NCBI GenBank assembly: GCA_003024785.1
Contig: PUQB01000579.1
Coordinates: 32,126 to 96,125, forward strand
Reading direction: 5' to 3'
Source of the DNA: Selaginella tamariscina
Taxonomy: Eukaryota; Streptophyta; Lycopodiopsida; Selaginellales; Selaginellaceae
DNA length: 64,000 bases
Below, piece after piece: positions 1 to 10,203 of the stretch; within the stretch, counting starts at the first letter, position 1, and each line of letters opens with the position of its first letter. The notes under the pieces are model-generated. The model saw only the letters and a program-made list of their open reading frames with translations, was not told the origin of the DNA and ran no database searches. The translations under genes were made by a program, and so were the position numbers.

Positions 1-294
1 CGAACCTGTATCCTGCATCCTGTATCCCTGTATCGGTTGTTGACAATTATGTACAATTAGTTACTATCAACACCAGTCTTTCTACGATCAATCTTGTCTT
101 GTCTTGTTCTTGTCTTGTTTTGCTCCTTGCCTCCTGCTCTTGTCTTGTCTTGCTCCTTGCCTCCTGCTCTTGTCTTGTTCCTGGTTCCTAGTTCCTGTTC
201 TGCTCCCTGTCCTACTCCTTGTCCTGTTTCTGAGTCAAGTTTTCTTGTTCTCGGAATCCTGCTCACTTCCTTGTTCATGGATTATGGCTTGACA
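1..294 (+). mobile_element. Relic of a Gypsy LTR (solo or rearranged)
   Basis: Bases 45-294 match the sense strand (minus-strand reading) of the LTRs at 56075-56410 and 60969-61367. They share the 'ATCAACACCAGTCT' block, the CTTGT/CCTGCT-rich stretch and the terminus ending CTTGACA at 294. Bases 1-44 instead resemble the opposite strand of the same LTR (CCTGTATCCTGCATCC), so two LTR pieces seem to be joined in opposite orientation. The open frames across the CTTGT-rich stretch are low-complexity artefacts. Confidence 0.65.
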
Positions 295-2136
295 ACTTTC
301 ATGAATATTAAACTAAACTTAAGAAACACCATCATATCTTGAGATAAAACCTGTAATGAACCCAAGGAACACTATCAACCTTGAGACAAGAAAAGTTCTA
401 CTTTTCAATACTCTAAAATTACATACTTTATTTGTTCTTTAAGTGCCCACATTTGCGACCATGATGCAAATCAAGAAACTATCTTTTGAAGACTCTAAAA
501 TGAAATCGATATTGGAAACCAATACCAACTTTTAATTCTCATCAAATACCAACTCTCTAAGGAGATACATGCACTTAAACCTCCAATGGAAATCTGATTG
601 TTACTAGCTCATCGATAGTTCTCAACAAAGTTATCAAACTTAACAAGTTTTTCTTACTTAACCGATAAACAAAGTGAAAAATCCCAAATCATGCTCTTTT
701 TAATTAAAGATCACCCTTGTTCAAGAGCTTATCTCACATTACAAACAACGTTACAGATTTCAAGATTAAAGAGTTAACAATGAAAATGCACAAGTGTGCG
801 CTGAACACCTTTACTATGTAAGTCTTTCATTACTCAGTAAACTAAAAATGTAAACGTATGTTTCCAACATTACTCTTCTAGTAGATCATGCTATCTACCT
901 CAGAACTCTTTCAATAAGAAAATGAATCCTTAAGCTATTATCCCAAATCTTTCTTATGATCTCAAATGAGACAACTTCATAATTAAGTTAATCGAGCTAA
1001 CTAACTTGAATATAGAGTGCGTGCGTAAGGTTTCAAGTTGTACATGTTCAAATTAAGTGACTTGAACTTAATAAACTATTCTACCTAATGTTATTTGTAG
1101 TTAACGTCATTAAAATATTACGACCATTGGACAATACTTTAATTACATTGAATCTTCAAACAATTGTTTAAAATATTCATTATATATTAATATCTGACAT
1201 TCCATTGTATTATAAGTTGATCACCATAGTTTGCTTCTACAGTTACACTCTCGATAATGAGAGCTCATTTTACAATTTCTGTTAAATGTAATGTTTCACT
1301 CTTATGTTTGAATATGCCCTTCTTCTGAAGTCAAAGATGCACAATTGAACATAAGTCTTTACCCATTTGAACACTATGTTGGAACCAATATTGAATCTTG
1401 ACTTAAGCCAAAACCAATGGACATTATTTGTTTCTAAATCATGGTGTTATCCCAAATTCAAATACCTTTAAAGAAAAAAAAAAAATTTCAATAATGTGTA
1501 AACTTAAGATAATGCAAGTTGTAACTAAAATGGACATGACTATAATCCCATTTCCTAATAATTAGCAATTTTAGCTATTTAATTAGCATTTTCTAATATT
1601 AAAGGAATATTCTTTAGAATATATGTTTGAAAACAGAATATTCTTTATAACTTTAATAAATTATAGCATTCATTGAACAAAAATTAATAACATTATAAAA
1701 GTAGAAGTATTAAATTATATAATATATTGCCTAATATAACAATTAAGGAAGAGCATAAGAGGTACATTATATAAATATTGATGTTGTTATTAAAATATTA
1801 ATATTTAAATATAACATTATTAATTAAAAATTTGTAGTAGTAATAATATATATATATAAAATCCTATAATAATATAGTCAATCTTCCATATCTTTTTAAA
1901 TTTATATAGTTAAGTAAACAATTTGGTACTATTATTAAAGAGTTTATAATAATTATGAATATTAAATATATGATATTTTATAATTTTGTAATTGCTTTAA
2001 GCTTCAGAAAACATACATTCCCTTGCAGTTTTGTTAATCGTGACTTTATCAACGCTTCTTGACATCCACCCATATCGAATGGATTTAACATTTATAAAAC
2101 ATGCTGGGTCTTTTTGATTGGGAGACCATGTTTTCT
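295..2136. other. AT-rich intergenic DNA, no gene seen
   Basis: This stretch is strongly AT-rich, with short poly-A and (TA)n runs near 1470 and 1845. I saw no coding frame, RNA gene or clear repeat family. Confidence 0.5.
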
Positions 2137-5113
2137 CTAGGCATCCATTATATCTTTCGCTCTCCTTCTCGTGTCGCCTTTTTTGTGGTTTGAACCATGC
2201 AACCTTAACAATATTTTTGTGATTACTTCAGGTGTGTCGATAATTTGACCCATCCAAATAGGCTGATTATATGACGCATCTGGAGTAATGAGAACCATCA
2301 TTAGTTTTTGAAGATCCTGGCAGCAATCAAAGTATGCTTTAGGTTTTTGGTTCCTTTGTCCAACAAAGTGTGGGGTTTGCACTTCCACATCACTACTGGC
2401 TTCTATGTCGTCTGTGCTCAGTGATGTCATTTCAATCTCCTCTCGCCACCTTGTTTTAGGCCAAAAAGGGTGTTGCAATTCTGTACTTGTGACAGTAGGC
2501 CCTTCCAACTCTCGAACAACAGTCTCCCAATAGTGACCACATGCTTATATAGTTCTGAGTAACCAGTTGCCTTATCAGAATTCTTTGGCATCGATTTTTG
2601 AACCCATGCCACATATTTTTTGATGCCATCAATAATAACCTCTTGTTCCTTGAGCTGGGCACTCAATGGAATAGGGTCTGGTTGTCCTTCTGGGAGAAGT
2701 GGCTTTCCATTCTCTCCACTTTTGAAGAGCATTAACCCCTCTTTCGGTAACCACTCCTGCTCTGATGGCCGTAACTTGTACTGCATAATAGGTATACCAT
2801 CTCGTATGGAGAAAAAGAATTGTAGCGGCACAAGGTGACCAACTAAAGAATCACCCCTCTTTTATATACTCCTTGAGAAATTTTTTGAAGTCTGGCACCT
2901 CAGTCACAAGCAAAGCACAACTTTTTTTGGAGATGCATTTTCAAAAAGATTCATCATATGCGGTAAGGTAAGTGCACTTGTCCTTTTTGTAGAGTTGGAG
3001 ACCTTGCTGAAGAACGCATCAATATCTTCATGAGTGTGACCAACCATAAGAAAACTGAGCGTGATTGTTCAAACACACCTTTGGCAACAAGCATTGACAA
3101 GTATGCTAGCACATATCTAGAAAATAAAAGTAAGTATGAGCTTGAGAAACCCTTAAGTAAAATGATTTACCTATTTTTGTTCTCGCCTGCACAATTATCC
3201 ATCTGTAAAAGCAAATGACGAGGAAGCTTATTTGATGTTGAGGACACATGTACACTATTTGAGCTAGATCCCTCCACTGAACCTGAACTCTCAACAGGGC
3301 CATCTGTTTTTTGTGCAGGCTGCTGACAATGCCTCTCATATTCCCAAGTAGCCTCAAGTGCAGACGTGTTCATGAGAGCATTATGTAAAGGTTGAAGGTG
3401 TTGTTTCTTCACTTTGAGATCACTGATAGGACTTGTCTGTGAGTGGGCTTCAAGGTTTCTGAAACACATGCCAACGACCCAATAGTGAAATTGGAGTCGC
3501 TAGACCAATGTGGAAGTGAAAAGTGTCCATATGACTCACAACCGTGTCCATGTGTTAGCACACCTGTCAATGAAATCGGAAGTTTCATGACATTTCCAAG
3601 GCACTTTGGTGTTGCAACGAGCTTTGGAATGCTGGTCTTTGAATGATCCATCTTGTCATGGATCAAGCACAGGTACTCTGATGGGCGTGACACAAAAGCA
3701 TGCGGTGTGCATAGTACTGAGACCGGCAAGTTTGTTGTGCAATCATGTGGGCCTCCATCTTCTTTTGAATGGCAGTGATCTCCACCAAGGTTTTTGCACA
3801 AGCCTCTGCAGCCTTCAATGATGTACAAGTGTCACACTTGGAAAAGCTAGAGTGTTTTGCAATCTCCACATCCTTAAAATGAGTATTCCATATGTTGTTG
3901 AAGGTACCAGTGCAGATTGCTTGCAGCCCCATCAAGCTGAGGCACTTGTTCACATGTTCACACAGCTTCAATTGAGTGTAGATTGAAGGCAAAACCTTGA
4001 GATTTTCCCTGACCCCTGCATTTGTGGTTCGGCATTTGTGAGGCATCCTGTCTGCATTTGCTTCCACAAAAGCCTTGAGTATCTCTATGGCTGCCATAAT
4101 GTGAGAGCGGGTTTTGACCAAGCGAGTGTTCCCATGTACTGAGGTTCGCGCTCCATCTAGCCACTCATCCCTCCGACGGTAGAACGTGGTCTTTGGGATC
4201 CCGTATATACTGTACCAAGCTTTGAAGCAGATGGCCACCTTATTAAATACCATGGATGTACTCTGATAACCTGTGTCCGAGGCCATTCCATCAATACACC
4301 CAGTTAGTGCAGCATATACAAACTCATGCCTTTGCTTTTGGGTGAGCGTACAAAAGACATGTCTACATTGGGTAATTTCATTCGGTCTGCCATCTGACAA
4401 CACTTCTTCTTGCAGCAGTCAATCGTGGAAATGCTCGTAACACTTTCGGAAGATGTAGGATCCATCTTACCCTCTTGCTGAAACTTGCAGGGGAAGATCT
4501 GCAACCCATGAATCGCCTTTTTCTTACAATAGGACCAATGCAAGGAACCTCTTCAAATATGAGTTGTTCTTCCGGGTTGTTATTATTGAAATCCAACCCA
4601 GAATATGTTGAACCATCTTGCCGTCTTAATTCAGATGTTCGCCACCTCACGAGGGATCCAGGATGCAAAGTGCCATTAGGTGAAACCTCTGTCACAACTA
4701 CACCCACGAAGTCGGACCCTAGTTTCTCTTCTGACACTGCTTCCATTGGATTTATAGCTGTGATGATGCCTCTCCCAACCTCAATCTCATGAAGAAAGAG
4801 AATCACCTCATCCATCACAGCAGGCAAGCCATCATCTGGAAAACTCGTGCTACTGTTGTTTGTGACTTGTATATTCTGTGTCAGCCTTGACTTCATCCAA
4901 ATTCCACAATACAGGAGAACCCTCCTCAAATTCCATTCCCGGAACCTCAACATGCTTGAAAATGGTGTTCACCCATACGTACACACAAGATCCTTGGGCA
5001 ATATTGTGACATGATGCATTATCATCTCGAACTTCCACAGTTCCAGTGCCAACTATCTCGTTGTTCCGAAGAAGACATACTTTATCTCCAGTATTATACA
5101 TATTGTCCTGCAC
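2137..5113 (-). pseudogene. DUF7869-type transposon-derived gene, frameshifted
   Basis: The coding frame runs from about 5113 down to 2137 on the minus strand. A Cys-rich start (CCKKKC near 4410) is followed by a conserved middle part (3663-4403, with FSKCDTCTSLKAA), then CLIHDKMDHSK (about 3650-3690), then LLLQMDNCAGENKNR ending at 3167. A GT donor follows at once, and after an AG acceptor near 3117 the frame resumes with RYVLAYLSMLVAKGVFE. GHTHEDIDAFFSK follows at 3004-3042. The DNC..NKNR plus GHTHEDIDA.FS pair is the hallmark I recall for DUF7869 proteins, which have an RNase-H/transposase-like fold and are common in ferns, mosses, lycophytes and oomycetes. Frame changes near 4860, 4400, 3690, 3050 and 2450 break the gene. 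No terminal inverted repeats were found. The family call is firm; the transposase role is inferred. Confidence 0.7.
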
Positions 5114-5250
5114 ATAAATAATTGTGTTATTTATGATATCTGTTTATGCAATTTTCTAAGAAATCATAACTGCGGTTGCTTAATAATATGCATGTGCAAT
5201 AATACATAATTATGTATAAAGATAATATCTCATGCTTTATTAATATAACT

Positions 5251-5870
5251 GATGGGCGGGATTAATCCCGCCCACGACTCCATCCGACGAGGAACGATGG
5301 GCGGGATTAATCCCGCCGACTTCCTCGCGGAGGAATCGGCGGGATTAATCCCGCCGTCGACTCTACCCATCGAGAGAGTCGGCGATTAATCCCGCGCCGA
5401 TTCCCTCCCGCGAGGAGAATCGGCGGGATTAATCCCGCCGATTCCTCCGCGAGGAAGAGGCGGGATTAATCCCGCCCACAACACTGACGAAGGAGAATAG
5501 GCGGCGGATTAATCCCGCCCACAACTCTGACGACGGGGAATAAGCGGCGGGATTAATCCCGCCCACAATTCTCTCCGAAATTATGATTTTAAAGAAATTG
5601 GGATGAATCCTGCCCACAAATATTTAAAACAGGAAAAGTTAACCTTGCCTCTACCCAATAAGATTTCCCAGATTATCTATTCTGTAATATCTTTCATAAA
5701 TCTTTTCAGTTGAGAGAGTTATCGGCGGATTAATCCCGCTCTTCTTAAGAGGCGGAGAAGCATTGCCGGACTAATTTGTCATAGCTATCAAAGAGATGGT
5801 GGCGGGATTAATCCCGCCACCTCTTCGAAGAGGCGAAAAAAAATGGCCGGATTAATCCGCCGCCCCGGCT
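5251..5870. repeat. Array 1 of the GGCGGGATTAATCCCGCC palindrome
   Basis: About eleven full or slightly degenerate copies of the 18-bp perfect palindrome GGCGGGATTAATCCCGCC occur here, mostly 35-45 bp apart. The spacers are GC-rich, with motifs such as CGAGGAGAATC and CGACTC. The array starts about 140 bp upstream of the 5' end of the minus-strand DUF7869-type gene. The surroundings are AT-rich, so the array is a sharp GC island. Confidence 0.9.
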
Positions 5871-6900
5871 AACCGAGAATATTAAGTTAAAAGTATATTT
5901 AAACGGGATAAATCCCTAACAGAATATATTGTAATCCTAATGCATTCCTAAATCCCTAAATTCTAAAATTTAAGAGAGAATGTAAGAGAGTGAATCTTTA
6001 TAAATATATTTAAATTTGTTTTAATACTTACTTGTAAACAGCACTGAAGGCGCCGTGCTTTCCTATAAACAATAGCGCACCCAATTTAATGTTGCTCCTG
6101 AGCTGATCACTAAGAAGAAAAAGAAAATCTGAAGAATGAAAAATAAAGAAATAAAGAAACCCTTGTCGGAGAAAGAACCAGATCTGAATTTGAGTGGGAA
6201 ATTAAATGCATTTTCAAATTTACATGTCAGACTGATAATACTTATGTAGAAATTCGAAATTTTTGAAATAACAGAAAAGAAAATTTAAGATGAGTTGAAA
6301 CAAATAACCGACAGTCTGACATATATACTCTCCAATTCCAATGAGTGTTTTAAAATTGCATTTAATGTCATTCAAGTGCTTCAAGCTGTTTAATATTACG
6401 AAATTTTTGTAATTATTTACATTCTTAATATTCAAGTATATATTATTAAGTTTATATTATATATATATATACACTAATACAATAAATAAATTGATATATT
6501 ATTATGTATCATTTAAAATATATTCATAGTCTGTTTATTATTATTATTTTCTTAATTACTCGAGTAATTAATTTACATTTCCTACTATTAATGGGATATT
6601 CTTTGTTATTTTCTTAATATTCAAAGAATATTCCAATATTAAACATGATTATCATAATTAAATTAGTCTTATTCTTAATTATCTCAGTAATTATTCTACA
6701 TTTGTATATATTAATGGGATTTTCTCAATTAATTTGTTATTATTTCAAGAATATTCTAGTGTTAAACCTTATTATCAATATTAAATTAATATATATTATT
6801 AAAACTATATATGGCTATATATTAGATAAAATCATATTATTATGTATAATTTAAAATATGTTCATAGTGTGTATATTAATATTATTTTCTTAATTATTCG
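5871..6900. other. AT-rich intergenic DNA
   Basis: No gene was recognised. Open frames here are low-complexity Ile/Leu/Tyr-rich products of AT-rich DNA. Two similar AT-rich segments (near 6520-6620 and 6640-6760) share 'cttaattactc..taattaat..catt' wording and suggest a local duplication. Confidence 0.4.
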
Positions 6901-7059
6901 ATGTTTGTTTTGCACATATTATATATAAACACAATCATAAATTTATATATACATGTGCACACGCATTAGAAGCACTTACAAGACACATATGCACACACAT
7001 GCACATTGCCCTAAACCAAACTTGAGAAATATATATATTGCTTCTTTATTGAACATCAT

Positions 7060-7680
7060 GTTCAACGCATGTATGATCTATATGTACTCAGTGTGTGTGT
7101 ATGTAACACATTGAATTTACACATGTAATATATATGTATGTCTGTGTGTATACACGTGTGTATGTATATATGTGTACTAATATAATATATGCAATGTGTA
7201 CGATTTTCATTTGTTAACACTCTATCTCTTCTCTCATACATACACAGTGTCACCATGCATAATCCCTTCTCTCATACATACACACCATGCATGATCATGA
7301 TCCATAATATGTAGCCTGTCTCTTCTCTCATATATACACACCATGCATGATCCATAATATGTACTGATGTTACAATATTATGTAATATGTATAATGTATA
7401 TCTGTGTATAACACTCACTCCTCTCATACATAAACACCATGCATGATCCATCCTAACCCTAAACCCTAAACCCTATGTAACACATTGAATTTACACATGT
7501 AATATGTATGTATGTCTGTGTGTATACACGTGTGTATGTATATGTGTACTAATATATCCAATGTGTATGAATTTAATTTGTTAACACTCTCACTCTTCTC
7601 TATACATACACACCATGCATGATCCATGTAAATATGTACTGTCTCTTCTCTCAAACATACACACATGCATGTATATAATA
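7060..7680. repeat. Direct duplications of TG/CA-rich segment
   Basis: A segment of about 110 bp with 'cacattgaatttacacatg' and 'gtatacacgtgtgtatgta' occurs near 7108-7220 and again near 7480-7592. Between and after these copies, a shorter unit (CTTCTCTCATACATACACACC followed by ATGCATGATCCAT) repeats several times. No coding content is supported. Confidence 0.7.
7453..7476. repeat. Short interstitial telomere-type repeat
   Basis: About three consecutive units of CCCTAAA, the plant telomere repeat (TTTAGGG on the other strand), lie inside the TG/CA-rich repeat block. Confidence 0.75.
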
Positions 7681-7899
7681 CTATGTTATCGCTGCATGTG
7701 AAACTTTAACACTCTCATGGACACACACGTGTTAAACCCCTGCATGATATTTATTTTGGGGTGTATGTGATACACCCACGCACACGCACACGCTAATAAT
7801 ATAATGAAAGAATATTTGTTTAGGGCGAATCACTTGTTTAATCTTTTTAGGGTTTCAGTATATTCTTAGAAGGAATATTCGATTAGGGTTAATATATAT

Positions 7900-8163
7900 T
7901 TTATTCCTTTTAGGTTTAAGTATATTCCTAGGGTTTGTAAGGCGGCGGCGGCGGCGGCGAAATCTCCTTCTCTCTCTCACACAAGTGAGATCTCTCTCTC
8001 TCTCTCAGGTGAGATCTCTCTCTCTCTCTCACAGGTGAGATCTCTCTCTCTTACACACACACTCCTATGAGTTTATTTATTTATTTATATATTTACGTGT
8101 GTGTGTATCTTAATAATATAATTTAGATCTCTATCTCTTGCACACACGCACACTCGTATACAT

Positions 8164-8195
<32 letters not shown>

Positions 8196-8730
8196 TATAC
8201 ACACACACAGATATATATATATCTGTGTGACACAGATATATATATATATATATATCCTTCTCTCTCTCTCTTCTCTATAAATCTCTATCTCTCGCACACA
8301 CACGCACACTTGTATACATATACACACACAGATATATATATATGTGTGTGTGTGTTGTGTGTGTGTGTTTGTGTTTGTGTATCTGTATAATTTATTAATT
8401 TATTAATTTATATCTCTTGCACACGCACGCACATCCTGTTTATCTGTATACACATATTGTATATGTGTGTGTTGTGTTGTATCTTATAATTTTATTGATT
8501 TGTTAATTATATCTCTCGCACACACAGCACACTCCTGTATATATATATGTGTGTGTGTGTTTGTTTATCTATATGATTTTATTTGTTTCACACACGCATA
8601 CACACGATATACATATACACACACATATATATATACCTATGTACATATATACATACATATATTATGTGTACCAGTATCTGTATAATTTTATTTATTTATC
8701 TATTTCTCTCACACACACGCACACTCCTAT

Positions 8731-8763
<33 letters not shown>

Positions 8764-8940
8764 ATTTTATTGATTTGTTTGTTTATCTGTATGATTTTAT
8801 TTGTTTCACACACGCATACACACAATTTATGTATCGGTATAATTTGTGTATAATTTGTGTATCAGTATAATTTTATCTGATTTGTCTATCTCTGGCACAC
8901 ACACGCACTCTCCTACACACATATACATATATAAATATAT
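7900..8940. repeat. Compound microsatellite block
   Basis: This is about 1 kb of (GGC)n, (TC)n, (CA)n/(TG)n and (TA)n tracts. It includes tandem GGTGAGATCTCTCTC units near 7985-8050 and repeated 'tgtataattttatttattt...tctctcgcacacacacgcacac' units (8100-8890). The 'His-Thr' and 'Cys-Val' open frames on both strands are microsatellite artefacts. The block leads into palindrome array 2; its last part is also present before array 3, so it belongs to the tandem duplication. Confidence 0.85.
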
Positions 8941-8950
8941 ATGTGCGTAG

Positions 8951-9870
8951 CGGCGGGATTAATCCCGCCGCTATATGGTTAGCCTCAGCGGCGGGATTAA
9001 TCCGCCGTGTACGCATGCCCTGCGCGGAATCGGGCGGATTTATCCCGCCGCCAAAGGCCTGCCTGAAGGGCCTAGGCGGCGGGATTAATCCCGCGATTCC
9101 ACAGATTGGCGTCCGGCGGGATTAATCCCGCCGCTAAGGCCGAGTAAAGGGCCTGGAGCGGGATTAATCCCGTTGCCCTGCGCGAATCGGCGGGATTAAT
9201 CCCGCCGCCAAAGGCCTGCCTGAAGGGCCTAGGCGGCGGGATTAATCCCGCGCAGGGCATTGGCGTCCAGCGGGATTAATCCCGCCTAGGGCCCGAGTGA
9301 AGGGCCTGGGCGGCGGGATTAATCCCGCGCCCTGCGCGGAATCGGGCGGATTAATCCCGCCGCCAAAGGCCTGCCTGAAGGGCCTAGGCGGCGGGATTAA
9401 TCCCGCCCGATTTCGCGCAGGGAATTGGCGTCCGGCGGGATTAATCCCGCCGCATAGGGACCGAGTGAAGGCCCTGCGGCGGGATTAATCCCGCCGAGCC
9501 TTCAATGCCTATTGGAGGAATGAATCCCGCCACCCTTCCCTTTTTCTTCATTGGTGAGTCGGACCAATCCCAAACGTTTCTGTCTGAGACGTAGAAGGTT
9601 TACAACATACCAATGGAGAGAACTGGGAAGGGTGGCGAAATTCATTTAACCATCCCTTACATGGTGGGCGAGATTAATCCCGCCTCCTTTCTGGAGTCAC
9701 TGAAGGGGTGTGCCAAATAAATCCTGCCAAGTTCTCTCTGAGACCGAGAAGGGTGGCAAGATTAATTCCGCACTCCCGTTCAAGGCCTCCAGAAAGGTGG
9801 CGAGATTAATCCCGCCCACTCTTTCAGGAGGCATTGAAGGGGTGGCGAGATTAATCCCGCCGCACCTTCC
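8951..9870. repeat. Array 2 of the GGCGGGATTAATCCCGCC palindrome
   Basis: About sixteen copies of the palindrome lie here, first densely (8951-9500, every 35-45 bp), then sparsely (9670, 9763, 9806, 9850). A higher-order repeat is visible: GCCAAAGGCCTGCCTGAAGG starts at 9050, 9207 and 9362, a period of about 155-157 bp that contains four palindromes. The 9500-9870 part has longer spacers (AATGAATCCCGCCACCCTTC; AGGCATTGAAGGGGTGGCGA). Confidence 0.92.
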
Positions 9871-9975
9871 ATGTGAATATATATGTGTATTAGTATATAT
9901 AAGTTGCATATCTCATTTTATTTACTTTTATCATCTTATCATAATATTTCGAGTAAAAGCTAGGAAACTATGTAA

Positions 9976-10061
9976 AACTGTCCAGAGCTCACATTTGTGG
10001 TGGTTTAAAACGAAATGTTATCTTTCTTTTGCACTAGCACAAAGGTGAGCTTTGGACAGTT
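9976..10061 (+). other. Long hairpin upstream of ParB/MTase gene (copy A)
   Basis: A 24-nt arm (AACTGTCCAGAGCTCACATT plus TGTG, 9976-9999) pairs with its near-perfect complement at 10038-10061 across a 38-nt loop; I count three mismatched positions in the DNA arms. The foldback lies between palindrome array 2 and the start codon at 10204. It is conserved in copy B at 16453-16539. It may be a small-RNA precursor, a 5' leader structure or a fold-back element remnant; the sequence does not decide. Confidence 0.6.
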
Positions 10062-10203
10062 AATTCCGTCCACTTCTCTCTGTGTATTATTTTTGTATAT
10101 TCGGGTTTATACAAGTGTGTGTGCGTTTTTATATGATTTGTATTCATAGTGTATTATTTTGCAGAAGGACGATTTAATTAAACAAGGAGATCGAGTCATT
10201 AGT

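Noticed and set aside
4475..4792. 105-codon + frame over the DUF7869-type gene
   Set aside because: Shadow of the minus-strand gene, which carries the recognisable motifs.
5251..5870. CRISPR-like array
   Set aside because: The regular palindrome spacing recalls a repeat-spacer array, but the spacers resemble each other, the repeat is only 18 bp and drifts, and the context is a plant nuclear genome with no cas genes.
8085..8870. Cys/Val/Ile- and His/Thr-rich small open frames
   Set aside because: They are translations of (TG)n/(CA)n/(TA)n microsatellites; overlapping similar frames exist on both strands.
8943..9488. Gly/Ile/Pro-rich frames such as GGGINPA and GLIPPP repeats
   Set aside because: They are translations of the palindrome array, equally open on both strands, with frames lost as spacing changes. 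No start context or conserved protein feature.
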